A stretch of DNA of 64,000 bases from Ambrosia x helenae (GCA_030844895.1 CM061231.1:30575149-30639148); one strand, 5' to 3'. Counted from the first letter of the stretch, positions 32,471 to 45,835 are shown. The notes: generated by a model from the sequence alone, not told the origin. Program-made: numbers and translations.

Positions 32471-34027
32471 CTACAGTACCTGATTTTCGAATAGGTGGGG
32501 ATAGTTTGCTCTCATTATGTCCTCTCTTTCAAAGGTAATATTTGGTCCCTGTATAGCATTCCATTTAACTTGTACGATCGGGATTTTTCCTCTTCTCATC
32601 TTTCTCTCTTGTCGAGCCATTATTTCTATTGGTTCCTCAGTGAAATGAAGTTGAGGATTGACTTTGACATTGTCTAATGGAATGATAGTTTGGGTTTCTA
32701 TTATACACTTTCTCAAATTAGAGACATGAAAAACATCATGTATTTCACTTAGCTCGGGCGGTAATTCTAAGCGATAAGCTACTGGTCCCACTTTATCCTT
32801 AACTTGATAAGGTCCTATAAAGCATGGATTTAGCTTGCCTCTTTTCTGAAATCTTATCACTCCTTTCCAGGGTGATACCTTTAGTAGGACATAATCTCCT
32901 ACTTGAAACTCCAACGGTCGTCTTCGATTGTCGGCATAACTTTTCTACCTACTTCTTGCCTCTTCCAACTTTTTCTTAATTTGCACAATCTTGTCAGTCG
33001 TTTCTTGAATTATTTCTGGGCCCGTAAGTTGGTTTTCTCCGATTTCATTCCAACATATCGGAGATCTACACTTTCTACCGTACAATGCTTCAAAGGGTGC
33101 AGCTTGGATGGAAGCGTGGTAACTATTATTATATGAAAATTCTATCAACGATAGATGTGTATCCCAACTTCCACTAAATTCCAGGATACATGCTCTCAAC
33201 ATATCTTCTAACGTTTGTATGGTTCTTTCACTTTGTCCGTCGGTTTGAGGATGGTATGCGGTACTAAGTTTGATTTGGGAACCTAGAGCATCTTGAAATG
33301 TTTTCCAAAATCTGGAAGTAAAGTGGCTATCTCTATCTGATATAATCGAAAGGGGTATACCATGTCGAGACACGATTTCTCTTATATAGATCTTTGCTAG
33401 CCTTTCCGTTCCAAAGATTTCTTGAATTGGTAAGAAATGAGCGGATTTGGTCAACCTATCTACAATGACCCAGATAGCGTCATTACCACTTTGTGTCCTT
33501 GGTAACTTGGTTACAAAGTCCATGGTAATTTGATCCCACTTCCAAACTGGGATTTCGGGTTGGATTAATAACCCACTGGGTCTTTGGTGTTCCGCTTTTA
33601 CCTTGGAACAAGTAACACATCGGGCTACGAATTCTCCTACACTCTTTTTCATACCAGGCTACCAAAAATTCTTTCTTAAGTCTTTATACATTTTATGGTT
33701 TCCTGGGTGGATGGAATATTTAGAATTACAGGTTTCCCTTAAAACTAACTCTCTTTGTTCCCCGTACTTGGGTATCCATATTCTTTGATTGTACCTAAAA
33801 ATTCCATCGGTTCCTTCAGCCAGTCTTTCTTCTTCTTTATTCAAAAGTTCTTCACCTAAGTGAGCGGGTTCTAAAGCTCTTCTTTGACATTCACGAAGTT
33901 TGTTTAGAAATTCATTGATCAGGGTTACTTTAAATGCTTTCCCTCTTAAAGGTCTCTCTTTTCGACTTAAAGCATCTGCTACAATGTTTGCTTTCCCTGG
34001 GTGATATTTGATATCACAATCATAATC
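32471..34027 (-). pseudogene. Integrase region of unit 1 (3' of copia)
   Basis: The continuation of unit 1 pol after the copia insertion. It shows the zinc-binding HHCC region (HPGNHK, CVTCSKVK), DDE catalytic segments (TMDFVTKLP, SDRDSHF, TDGQSERT) and the C-terminal domain with FQVGDYVLLKV, FIGPYQV and HDVFHVSNLRK, followed by a chromodomain-like tail (EEPIEIMARQERK...VKW). Stops at about 33659 (Trp codon changed in the FWWPG motif) and 32942-32944 (TAG, also in unit 3 but not unit 2) break the frame. Confidence 0.88.
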
Positions 34028-34032
34028 ACTTA
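34028..34032. repeat. Copia target duplication, left
   Basis: ACTTA, repeated at 46590-46594. The uninterrupted sequence occurs in the other units (for example near 54281). Confidence 0.95.
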
Positions 34033-34746
34033 TGTTGGGTCTGCTGACCTAGAGAAGAACAGATGATTGGAAAGCCAAAATATGCTAACAGTTGATCCTT
34101 TCAATAAACAGTCTTTACAACTTACTTCTCCCAAAAGACTGCTGACTCTAACAACTGTTCTACCCAAACAACTGCTATGACAACTGCTGATACAAAGGAC
34201 TGCTGAATAAACAACTGATGAAGAACAACTGCTGACCAAAGGTCTGATGAAGAACAACTGCTGATTCAAGTACTGAAGACCAAAGCACTGCTGGAGCCAA
34301 CAACACTTAGGCTCCAGCAGAGGATACAAGACCATCAGAGTTTACCTACAACAGCTGTTTACTATCAGTGCTTTCAATGTAACAGTAGTTTGTAATAGGC
34401 AGATGTTTTATGTTTGTTATTCAGTTAGAGGTCACTGTCTTAGGTGACGTCAGCTTAGGTCATCAGTGGTTTAGGTCTGTCTATAAATAGAACAATGCTT
34501 GTACTGTTCTATTGTATCACTCACACAAACATTCTCTCAGGCAAACAATCACTGTGTGATTAGGCTGAGGGGGAGTATTTGTACGATTGTAATCTTTTAG
34601 ATAAATGAAAGCATTCGATCTGAAAACATTTACTCTCTTATTTTGATTAACAGTTTATTATTCCGCTGCACTTTCATTCTATATTCGTTTCACTTTTATC
34701 ATATTTAGTTAAACATAATCAAAACAATCAAACTCAGATCCTAACA
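34033..34746 (+). mobile_element. Copia 5' LTR (714 bp)
   Basis: TGACGTCA at 34445-34452 and TATAAATA at 34482-34489 form the promoter. Two direct copies of TGATGAAGAACAACTGCTGA lie at about 34217-34264. Ends CCTAACA directly before the PBS. Confidence 0.93.
34445..34489 (+). promoter_or_regulatory. Copia LTR core promoter: TGACGTCA plus TATA
   Basis: A palindromic bZIP/TGA-type site 30 bp upstream of TATAAATA. The pair is repeated in the 3' LTR at 46288-46332. Factor binding is inferred from the motif. Confidence 0.55.
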
Positions 34747-34748
34747 AT

Positions 34749-34760
34749 TGGTATCAGAGC
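34749..34760 (+). other. Copia primer binding site
   Basis: TGGTATCAGAGC two bases after the LTR, complementary to initiator Met tRNA. Confidence 0.9.
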
Positions 34761-34908
34761 CAGGTTAATTAAATTCGATCTAACAAATCAATTTAATAAT
34801 CAGCTCACAATTATTGATATCGTTTGTCTGTTGGATTGAAAATAGAGTAATAGTTTAATTTCGTTTCAACCGTTTTTAAACAGACTTTGTTTTTTGAAAA
34901 ATCAGAGA

Positions 34909-37900
34909 ATGGCTTCAATCAATCACGATCCACATAACACTGGCACGAACAACAAGCCATCGATGCTTGTCAGATCTGAATACAATATCTAGCAACGTCG
35001 GATGAGCCATGTTCTAGCTCAACAGAACACTGGGTGTTGGAAGTCGGTTATCTTCGGACCACATGTTCCGACTGTGCCGAGTACTGAAGATCCCAAGGTG
35101 TTTGAGCCAAAGAAACTTGAAAACTACTCCGACCAGGATTTTCAGAAAATTGAGTTAGATGCTAAGGCCTTCAGTATTGTGGCCATGGCTCTACCTAATG
35201 ATATATATGCTGGGTTGTTACACTGTAACAGTGCAAAGGAGTTGTGGGATGCACTGAAAGAACAGTTTGGTGGGACTGAGGAGGTTATTGAAAACAATAG
35301 TGAAATACTTAACCAACAATATGAAACATTCAGTCATGTCAAAGGAGAGTCATTAACTCAACAGTTTGAGAGGTTTAATTGTTTAATTAGTGAACTAAAA
35401 TTGGTTGGTCTTACTTACCCTCATTCAACCTTGAACCATAGGTTTTTAAGATCACTACCAGACAAATGGGACACTATTGCTATTGTGATGAGAAACTCAA
35501 TTGGATTTAAAGACCTATCACTGACCCAGCTTCATGGTAAGCTCTTGACCTATGAGAGAGAGCTTAACCAGAAAAAGAAGCTCCAGGACTCTGGAAAAGT
35601 GTCTGATGACTATGTATTTGGGAATACAGCACTTTTGGGTCATGATGAGGTGCCTGGAAACACTAAGGATCAGAGTTATGATCATTTCATTGACATAACT
35701 TCAGGTTTTAACTCAGGTTTTAACTCTGATTCTTATTCACCAAACTATGCTTTCACAGCAAGTGGTGGTGATATCCAGGCATCTGACAATATATCCTTTG
35801 AGTATGATGACCTGAAATACTTTGACCCTGATGATTTGGAAGAAATGGACATTATGCACCAATTGGCCCTTCTCAGTGTAAGAACTAACAATTTTTACAA
35901 GAAAACTGGGAGAAGGTTTCCAGGGTTAACTGGCAGATCTAAGGTTGGGTTGGATAAATCAAAGATAAAGTGTTACAAATGTCATAGACTTGGTCATTTT
36001 GCTAGGGAATGTAGGGGTCAACATGGTACACCTATGATCACCTATCCAAATCAAAGACCACAGACCAACACTTATCAGAATTCCTATAATGCCCCTGGAC
36101 CAAATGTGCAAAACACTGCTCATTTTGCACAATCCTCAAACACTGTTCCTGTCCAGTATGTCCAAACCACTGTTCCTCAGATTCACTATGTGCAAACACC
36201 TGTTGCTCAAGCACCTGTGCAAACGACTGTTGCTTCATCCTCTGCTCCTGCAGAGACCAGTCAACAGAGCTTCTTTACACAAGGCTTTGTTGATTGGAGC
36301 AGTCTACCTGATGAGTTAACAGATGAAAATTTTGCATTAGTTGCCAAAGCTGAAAATGAACCAGAAAACTTTTGTTTCATGGCTATGGTTGATGAGGTTG
36401 AATCTGAGGAGGTGGTGACTGAATCTGATGTTGTGACTGATGATGTTGTTAATGAAGTTGTTACAGGTGAAAAACCTGAAGAAGAGGTTGTGAATCTCTC
36501 AGATCCCTGGGGTGCATCTGATGACTGTGAGTGCAAGTGTGATTGTGCATTGATGGCTGCTGCTAAGGTATCTCCTCAAATTCTTAAAGAGTTGTGTTCT
36601 GACAAATGTATAATTGCATTTGCTAACATCAAAGAGGTGAATGAAAACCTTAGAAAGAAAATTTTGGATGATGAAGTTAAATTTGAAAAACTTTCAAAAG
36701 ATTTAAAAACAAGTTTATCTGCAAAAGAGTCTGAAATAAGCAGCTTAAAACATGAAGCAACCATAACCAAAGACCAGCTCCAAACTATGATAGCAAAATA
36801 TCAAAGTTGTAAAAGTGAGCTTGAGTCCACCCAAGTTGAATGTGAGAAATGGGTGGAATCATGTAGAGGTTTTGAGATGCTACTCAACAAACAAACCAAA
36901 AGTCATGTGAAGTTTGGTTTTGGTTTTGCAACCACTGCTCCAGCTTTTGAAAACACTGACAAAAAGAGTCAAAAGTCTGTTGAGGTAGTACCAACAAATC
37001 TGCAGGGTCAAGAGATTAAAATCACTGAACCAAATGGTAAGAAAATTGTTCTTGAAAAACCAGAAGGTTCCTCATCTTTTACTGAACTTGAAAAGTATGA
37101 ATTTAAACCTACTTGGTCTGATGAGTGTGATACTCTTGAGAATTTTAAACCTGTTGATTTTAAAACACCTGATGGGAAGACATCTCCTCAAGCAAAAGTC
37201 ATTCCCCTGGCAAAAGTCATTCCCCTGAAAAATCTTCTAGCAGATGCTCAAACATCTGCTGAAAAGAAGGCTGAAAAGGGGAAGAAGAAAGAAAAGACTG
37301 TCAACTTGTTCTGTGATTTCTGTGAAAAGAAGAATCATGTCACTAAAAACTGTTTTCTTCTAAAAGCATATGACATTAACAAAGGAACAAGTGAATGTGA
37401 TTCCAAAGCCACATGCTCAATATGTGGGTAAAAGAATCACAAGACCAAAGAGTGTTTGTATCTCAAAAATTTTGATGTAAAAATACAAGAATACAAAGCT
37501 AAAACTCTTGCAAACCCTGTGGTTAGTACTTCAAAAGGAAAGCCCAAACAGACTTTCACCCCTGTCCAAACACCTGTTACTAAAAGGCTTGAAACATCTG
37601 CTTCTAGAGATGTCCAAGTAACAGATGCTCCACCCACAAGCAAATACCCAAGAGGTTATGGTCAACCACCATGTCACAGTCTGCCACATGTTTATGAGGA
37701 GCCAAAAAGACCCTCTAAACCAAGAGTGAACAGAAATCCATATGGGTATTATCATCTGTCAGGAAGTGATCAAATAACTGCTACCCCAAGTGTTGACATC
37801 CAAGCACTGGCAAATGGTCAGCAGCAGTTGTTGAACTTAATTCAAAAACTAGTCCAAACCACTGATCACCTTCCAAAGCTTGAGTCTGAAAGGTCTGAGG

Positions 37901-37944
37901 ATCCATCCAAAGCCAAACTGGCTTTGGACACTCACCAAAACTAA
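34909..37944 (+). pseudogene. Copia gag, with premature stops
   Basis: The nucleocapsid/capsid precursor. ATG at 34909 is in frame with a TAG at 34990-34992; the next ATG is 35002. A UBN2-like gag region (ELWDALKEQFGG, ETFSHVKGESLTQQ, LPDKWDTIAIVM) is followed by a CCHC knuckle at 35971-36012 (CYKCHRLGHFAREC), an acidic low-complexity stretch, a coiled coil (about 36640-36870), a second knuckle at 37312-37353 (CDFCEKKNHVTKNC) and a third at 37414-37455 interrupted by TAA at 37429-37431. The frame continues and ends at TAA 37942-37944, just before the protease. Same frame throughout, so at least three nonsense changes and no shift. Confidence 0.88.
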
Positions 37945-38403
37945 TCCATTACTGATGTGCAGGGAGCTTCTGCTTGTTTAGATAGTCTTTGGTATGTAGA
38001 TAGTGGAGGCTCCAGGCACATGACAGGATGTAGAGCCCTTCTTTTGGACTTCTTGGCTCATGGAGGGGGTGATATATCCTTTGGTAATGATTCAAAAGGT
38101 AAAGTGTTGGGGTCAGGGACTGTACAAGCTGGAAAACTCAAGTTTGAAAATGTCAATCTTATTGATAATCTCAAGTTTAATCTTTTGAGTGTTTCACAAA
38201 TGAGTGACAAAGGTTATGGCTCATTTTTCACAAAGAAAACTTGTAAGATTATTGGGCCAGAAGTGGTGAAAAAGATTAATACCATCATTGCTGAGAGCAA
38301 AGCACAACTTGTTGCTCATAGAAGTGGCAATGTGTATGTTGTTGATATGTTAAAGGACAATCCTATGGCAAATGTCTGTCTGTTTTTCTGCTGCCTCCAC
38401 TAA
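37945..38403 (+). pseudogene. Copia protease region
   Basis: An aspartic protease with the D-S-G catalytic triplet (LWYVDSGGSRHMTG) followed by LLSVSQM, the conserved helix of copia proteases. It is in the same reading frame as gag but separated by a stop. The frame ends at 38403, because a shift near 38372-38400 moves the integrase into another frame. Confidence 0.88.
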
Positions 38404-39409
38404 GGAGACAGAATTGTGGCATAGGAGATTGGGTCACACCAACCTCAACACTATTAACACACTCTCCAAACAAAGCCTTGTCAGAGGTTTACCATCAAAA
38501 GAATTTAAATGTGATGAGCATTGTGTTTCCTGTTTAAAAGGGAAACAACATAAAAGCTCTTACAAATCCATTGATGAGTCCAAAACCAGTCAGTGTCTAC
38601 AACTGTTGCACATGGACTTGTTTGGCCCTGTTAAAATCATGAGTCTAAGAAGAAAGAGATTTTGTCTTGTCATAGTTGATGATTTTTCTAGGTTTACATG
38701 GACTTACTTTTTACATTCTAAGGATGAGACTGCAGGTATATTGAAGGACTTTGTCACCAAAGTTGAAAAACAATATGACTTGCCAGTAAAAGTCTTCAGG
38801 AGTGACAATGGAACAGAGTTTAAGAATAAGGAGTTGGATGACTTCTGTGTGTCAAAAGGGATTGTGAGGCAATACAGCATCCCAAGAACACCAGAACAAA
38901 ATGGGGTGGTTGAAAGGAAAAATAGAACTCTTATAGAAGCTGCAAGAACCATGCTAGCAGATTCTGGTTTGCAACTGTCCTTTTGGGCAGAAGCTGTAAA
39001 CACTGCTTGCTATGTTCAAAACAGAGTTTTGATCAACCCCAGACATCAAAAAACTGCTTATGAAATTTTGTTCAAAATCAAACCATTAATTTCATTCTTC
39101 AAAATCTTTGGCTGCCCATGTTTCATTTTAAACCTCAAAGATTCCATTTCAAAATTTGCAGCCAAAGTAGATTGTGGTTATTTTCTGGGATATTCTTCTA
39201 CTGCTAAGGCCTATAAAGTGTTTAACACAAGGACCAAGACAATAGAAGAAACTCTGAATGTAAAGTTCAATGAACTTTCATCTCTAAAAATCCCTGCAAA
39301 TCCTGCTGAACTATTTGATTTAGATAAATTCAAATTTGAAGATATCACTGTTAAAACTAACAATGCAGGTATTCCATAGTCTCCACAACAAGATTACAGA
39401 ACAGATGTT
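38372..39409 (+). pseudogene. Copia integrase region
   Basis: The GAG-pre-integrase zinc-binding part (ELWHRRLGHTN ... CVSCLKGKQ) is followed by the rve core with catalytic D, D and E in MDLFGPV, RSDNGTEFKN and PEQNGVVERKNRTL, then the conserved KIFGCPCF segment. A TAG at 39377-39379 interrupts the frame, which continues unchanged into the RT region. The protein would insert cDNA into chromosomal targets. Confidence 0.9.
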
Positions 39410-41389
39410 GTGATCCCCAGTCACTACAAAATCTATTCTGCCTCAGAGGAAGAAGCTGTTCAAAACAATTGTCAAAACTCTGCCACAGCTGTGTCAACCA
39501 CTGTTGGCCAGTCTTATCCTCAAACCACTGCTTCACCCCTCACAACCACTGACCTATCATCTGTTGACAAAAGTCAATCATCTGTTGACAAAAGTCAGTC
39601 AAGTTTCACACCACTTGGACCCATTCCTCCATTACCATTCCAAACATCTGATGGCACTACAGAAGTACCAACAGATGTTACACCAACAGAGTCACCAAAC
39701 CTCTGTCCATCACCTCAAAATGCCATCGTTCCATATCAGGGAGATCTTATTTACTTAAGAGCTCATCCACCAGACCAGATCATTGGCAACATCAGAGAGG
39801 GTGTGCTCACAAGAAGCCAATCCTCCAATATCTGTCTTTTTGCAGGTTTCCTATCCCTCACACAACCTGTCAAGTACCAAGAGGCACTAAAAGACAACAG
39901 TTGGGTAGAAGCTATGCAAGAAGAACTCCTTCAATTTAAAAGACAACAAGTATGGGAGCTTGTACCACTTCCTAAGGATGTTTGTCCTATAGGAACAAAG
40001 TGGGTCTTCAAAAACAAAACTGATGAAAGGGGTATTGTTGTCAAGAATAAAGCCAGGCTTGTGGTTCAAGGCTTCAGACAAGAAGAAGGAATAGATTATG
40101 ATGAGACTTTTGCTCCTGTAGCAAGACTAGAAGCCATCAGACTCTTCTTAGCCTTTGCTGTCAACCACAACATAAAGGTGTATCAGATGGACATCAAATG
40201 TGCTTTCCTTTATGGGAAAATTCAGGAGGAGGTCTATGTATGTCAGCCACCTGGTTTTGAAGACATATTCCATCCAGATTATGTCTACAAGCTCAACAAA
40301 GCTTTGTATGGACTCAAACAAGCACCAAGGGCCTGGTATGAAACTCTTTCCACATTTCTCTTATCCATTGGTTTCACAAGAGGTAAAATAGACAAAACTT
40401 TATTTCTTAAATGGAAAGGGAAACATTTAATGATTGTTCAAATATATGTGGATGACATCATTTTTGGATCCACATGTAACCAAATGTGTGAAGAGTTCAG
40501 AAAACTCATGACAGTAGAGTTTGAGATGAGTGCCATGGGTGAGCTTCAGTGTTTCCTTGGTCTTCAAGTGAAACAACTGCAAAATGGCACATTCATTCAC
40601 CAAAACAAATATGTAAAGAATTTATTAACCAGATTTGAGATGAATGATTGTAAGCCATGTAGCACACCCATGAGTACAGTCAAGCTGCTCACTATTGATG
40701 ACAAGGATGAACTGGTTGATCAAACACATTATAGATGCATGATTGGGTCTTTACTGTACTTAACTGCATCTAGGCCAGACATTATGTTTGCTACCTGTGT
40801 CTGTGCAAGATCCCAGGCTTCACCCAGAAAGTCAAACCTTATTGCTGTGAAAAGGATATTCAGATACCTCAAAGGTGCTCCCACACTTGGTATCTGGTAT
40901 CCTGCTAATGGAAACATTGAGCTTTCAGGTTATTCAGATAGTGACTTTGCTGGCTGTCACACCACAAGAAAATCCACATCAAGAGGGTGCCAATTTCTAG
41001 GGAATGCCTTAGTCTCCTGGCAAAGCAAAAAGCAGGCAGCTGTTTCAACCTCAACAGCTGAAGCTGAATACATTGCTGCTGCAAGCTGTACAGCCCAACT
41101 CATGTGGCTTCAAAATCAACTACTGGATTTTGGGATAACTGCACTTCAGACTCCACTCATGTTGGACAGTCAAGCTGCTGAAAATATCATCAAGAATCCA
41201 GTCTCTCATTCCACTACCAAACACATTGACATAAGACATCATTTTGTCAGAGACAGCTATGAAAAAGGTTTGATTTCTCTGCACCATGTTCCAACAGAGG
41301 ATCAGTTGGCAGATGTGTTAACAAAAGCTTTAGACACATCTACCTTTACAAATCTGATTTCCAGAATTGGTATGTTAAACATGGATTAA
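39410..41389 (+). pseudogene. Copia reverse transcriptase and RNase H
   Basis: An uninterrupted 659-codon stretch, but only part of a broken polyprotein. RT motifs are WVFKNKTDERG, KARLVVQGF, YQMDIKCAFLYG, LYGLKQAPRAWY and the catalytic YVDDIIFGS. RNase H follows with GYSDSDFAGC, STAEAEYIAAASC and the terminal HVPTEDQLADVLTKAL. It ends at TAA 41387-41389. A Ser/Thr/Pro-rich linker with repeated SSVDKSQ occupies the first 130 codons. Confidence 0.9.
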
Positions 41390-41925
41390 ACAAATAATTT
41401 TTTTTTAATAAATTATAATAAAATGTTTCAGAAAATCAAAATTTATTCATATAGCTGTTTGGTTGAAAAATCTGTTTATAACATCTGATCAGATAAAACA
41501 ACCACTGTTTCATTCATATCCACTGTTGGTTGAAAAATCTGTTTCAAAACATCTGATCAGATAAAACAACTGTTAGTTGAAAAATCTGTTTCAGAACATC
41601 TGTTCAGATAAAACAACTGTTTCCTTATATATTTATACTATATCTATACAAAAAAAAAACAGCTGGTTCCATCAGCTGTTTGTATCAGTTGTTTGCCAAA
41701 AACAGCTGTTCTCCACCAGATGTTTCATCCATCAGATGATTGCCACGTCTGCTCATATAAGCAGAGGTTTGGCCACATCAGCGGTTTCTTTTGAGCCTAT
41801 AAAAACCCTGTTTTACCACAACAGATGTTACACTGTCTCATTGTATTCAAAATACTGAAACCGCCTTCTTCATTCTCTAACCCTCAATCAAATTTCATTC
41901 ATCCTCACCTTCGGAATCCATTACA
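41390..41925 (+). other. Copia spacer with 3x tandem repeat and TATA box
   Basis: Three copies of a GTTGAAAAATCTGTTT...CAGATAAAACAAC unit at 41462-41506, 41529-41574 and 41576-41620. TATAAAAA at 41798-41805 lies 121 bp upstream of the first ATG of the downstream module, followed by a C/T-rich leader. This arrangement looks like an internal promoter. Expression is not shown. Confidence 0.55.
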
Positions 41926-44900
41926 ATGGATCTTCAAGCCAAAGCCACCCACAATTGTCTCTCCTATCTGGTTAAAACAGATGACAACGTTTCATTCCAT
42001 TCCACCATCGACATTCTTCTAAACTCCAAATACTTACCCATCTTAACCGTTGACGCCCCCATTTATCTCGATACTCTCCAAGAGTTCTGGTTGAATGCTG
42101 AGTTTTTACTCCAAGACAAAAAGCCTACTTCCATTATTTCTAAAATTGGAGAAACCAGTATCGTCATTACCCCTGAAACCATATCCACAACCTTCTCACT
42201 GAATGACCTGGCAGGTAAGGACTCCTTCACTAAAACAGAGCTTCACACTGAGTTCCAAGAAAGAGGGTATGATGGTCAGATGACTGGATCAACTCTTTTC
42301 AAAAAGTTTTTCCCTCCAGTCATGAATTTTTTTTTCCCATACCCTTCTTCTATGTGTCTCTGCTAAGTCCACATCCTTCAATGAAATCCCACTAAGGATG
42401 CATATCTGGGTTATGCCATGTTGTCAAACTCTGACTTCAATCTTTCCCAGGGATTGTTCATGGACTTAGTATCAAATGTGAAAGCAATCAAGTCTGGGTC
42501 TAACAATGCTTTTCTTATCTACCTAAGAATTCTTAGTGTAATCTTAAAAAAGGTCTTACCAGAAAAAGTTTTCAAAAAGGGTGAGGCAATGCAAATGAAA
42601 AGCTTAACTGATGAAACTTTCACTAGAATGCTGGGTGGAAGCACCCAAGAAAAAGCGTCTAAAGTGTCAAAAGTTTCTAAAACACAAACAAAGAGGACAA
42701 AGACAACAACTATTGTCAAAACCTCTGTTGTTGAGCCCACTGCTCCTGGTGATCATGGCACTACATCCAGTGCTGTGAAACCCACACCAGCCACTTCCAA
42801 AAAGAAACATCCATCCACAAAAACCACCACTCAACCACAAATGAGACTTCTGGATGATGAGGTACCAGAAGAAACCTCTGTTGCACCACAAAAGCAACCT
42901 GAAACCACTGTTGTTCCTCACAACAGTTGGACATACCTCCACCTGACCAAACTCCTCATGAATCCACCCAAAAGGATCATGTTGTAAGCCAAGGGGACAC
43001 ACATCATGATACATTTAAGTCACTTGGCCAAATGTTCACAAGCCCCTCTCCCAGGGCTAATTCTCTTGTTACTCCTCCACCCTCACCATCACATCATGTC
43101 CCACAAACCATGCAACCTCTGTTTGAGGCAATTGACAAATCTCAGGAAGATCCCAGTTCCTCTCTTCCACCTATCACTGAGAGCATACTCCCACAAGTGA
43201 CTGGTCCTGAGAACATTCAATCTGCTATCCAACAAACAGAAGAGGAGGTTACACCACCTGAGTTCAATGCAACTCTAGGTGAATTTTCAAGTGGAGCAGC
43301 CACTACTGATGTAGAGACCACTGTCTCACATCAGGACAGTGATTACATTGCTAAGACTCCCTTGAAGGCAACAACTGTTGAAGCCACTATAGTGTCTCCA
43401 AAAACAGTTGGAAGTCCCTAGTACCAAGAAAAAGGGGCATCTGATTCACCTATTAGGACTGAATCAGGTAGAACTACCACTGGTAGGGACTCAGATGATC
43501 CTATTAACTTAGGAGATGGGTCAAAATACCAAGAATTGACGGACAAAGTTTCTACAATTGAAACCTCTGTAGCTGACATCAAATCTGATGTCAAGCTTAT
43601 ACTGAGCTCCTTAGCAGACCTTTCCAAGAGTCAACCATCAACAGCTGATATAGCTAGTGAGCTATGGAAATCCGTTTCCCCCATCATCATAGCTCACAGA
43701 AAACTGGCTGATCAGACACATGAAACATATATGGCTGAGATCAGAAATATGTTGGATGCAAGGTACAAAGATACCCATGCAGATATTAAAGCCATCAAGG
43801 ACCACCTGCTGAAGACTACTGGCTCTGCCCCTACCACCATTCTCAGGGATGAAAATGATGATGCTTTCACGGCTAATGATGCCAAAAAGGGGGAGAGTGG
43901 CAGAGATAGGCTACCAAAGCTGGATCCCTTTGGTTGTCCTCCTTCTCAAAAGGGCCAAGCCAAGTCTGCCAACAAACCAGAGTCTACTAAAACAGCTCCA
44001 CAACAACAACAGCAAGCAACACCAACAGCACCACAACAAACCACTGACAAGAACAAAGCAGTAGATGACTCTGCAAACATAGAAGCTGAAAAGGCTGCTC
44101 AAGACAAACAGAAAAGAGCTGACACCTTGGAAGTTAAAGCAGAGTCACTTGTAAGCCTCAAGAAGAAACAACAGCAGGAAACTGAAGATGTGGGATCCTC
44201 TAAAAGGATGAAAAGGCCTGCTAAGCATGTCAGAAAACCACCATCCAAGTTAAACACCTCTGTTGACAAAACCACTGCTACTGAAACCATTGCCACCCAA
44301 AACACTGAAACCACCCAAAACACTGCTTCCCAAACCACTGTACCCAAACCAACAAACACACCTGAACATACAACCACCAAACCTACATCACCAGCCAAAT
44401 CCCAGACATCTGCTGGATCTACTAAAAGGCCAACAGATGTTAATCCAACCACTGCTACCAAATCACCATCCCCTAAAATCATATACACAAGGAAGAGAAA
44501 ATCAACCTTTGTTGTACATGATGAAAACATACACACATCACCAAACACCACCTCAACTGCACAATCCACTCCTCCTATCACAGCTATCCCAATCTCATCA
44601 TTCTCACCACACACATCCAAATTCAGATCCCATAGACCACCACCAACCATTAAACCATTGGTTGTTCAGTATCCCCTTGAACTTGATCTACTCAAGGGGA
44701 ATTACAATCCTTCTACAATACTGAACAGCCATCAGACAGATCCTTCGCATCTCTCCCAAACTTCCCTGTTCCCCTCAACATTGATACTTATCTGAAATAC
44801 AAGGGTGAACAGGTGGATGCCATCATTAAGGAGAAATGCAAAGGGAAGGATGACAGGACTGCTTAGGGCATCCATTCAGCAGAGCTTAGCAAACTCAGAA

Positions 44901-45835
44901 GGATTGAGGATTTTGCTAAGACCCTGAGCAACTCTATGTCCTCCATGCCTCTTAGTGGTGACTTGGAAAAGGAGGTCAGGGATTCTCTTCTGGAACAGAT
45001 CTTGGCAACCAAGCCTTACAAAGCAACCAAGAAGCAGTTTAATGGTTGGACCACACATGCATTAAGAGAAGAACTTCTCAGAATAGAAGAAATGGCCAAA
45101 GACCCCAAGGCTAAAGTCTCTACTCCTAATTTTGGCAAAGGCAGAGACCCAGTCAGAGCCTTGAAGTTTAAAAGGATGAGGCAAGAGATAGTAGCTGCTA
45201 ACTATGGGGAAATGAGGTCAGTCTCTAGATGGTCTGAGCTAAGGTTGGTTGAGACATACAAGAGTCTGGAAGAAAACAGAAAGAAGGATCCCAGCCTACC
45301 AAGAAAACCTGTTTACACTGATGAGCCAATGATGAAGAGACCCCAACAGACTTTTACCTTGGACAGCTTACTTGACACCTCTGATCTATCAACTGCTGCA
45401 AGAAGACAGTTCAAGAAACAGAAGGAAATGTCAGAAGAAGATCAGAGGAAGTTTGCTGATACATTCATCAAGGAAGGGCTCTTCAATCAAGTACATTTTT
45501 TCTCTGATCCAACAACAGAGAAGCTCAGAGAACTCATTGGAAGACCTCCATCACCCAACTCATCCAGAATAAAAATTCATCTCAGCAAATCCACTGACTC
45601 AAAAATTCTAAAATGGAAAGTCAACAAAGACAACCATGAATTGACACTGCTCAGGTCAGATGGAAGGGTTCAGAAGATTAGCATGGATGATGCTTACAGT
45701 CTATGTACAGAAGATCACCAAACATTGCTGAATCTGGAACTTGAAAGAGATGAAGAAGACTTGTTTGCTCTGAACTTTGAACTACAATTCAAAGGTCAAA
45801 TCAGAGAAAGTCTGATGAGGAATAAAGATCAATAA
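41926..45835 (+). pseudogene. Extra coding module after pol (env-like position)
   Basis: Five open stretches (41926-42366, 42418-42987, 42927-43421, 43536-44795 and 44936-45835) read as one broken protein of about 1300 residues. Shifts lie near 42330-42400, 42930 and 44700-44870, and a stop at 43419-43421. The N-terminal part is globular (TLQEFWLNAEFL, ISTTFSLNDLAG). A very long Thr/Pro/Lys/Gln-rich low-complexity middle follows, then a basic C-terminal part (TKKQFNGWTTHALREELLR, RQEIVAANYGEM). I see no signal peptide or clear transmembrane helix, so an envelope role is not supported. Only the position matches the env-like ORFs of Sireviruses. Function unknown. Confidence 0.7.

Noticed and set aside
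44099..44650. 183-codon minus-strand frame in the copia element
   Set aside because: Mirror of the Thr/Pro-rich low-complexity coding stretch on the plus strand.
41926..45835. Calling the copia post-pol module an envelope gene
   Set aside because: No signal peptide, transmembrane helix or fusion-like segment was visible. Only the position is env-like.
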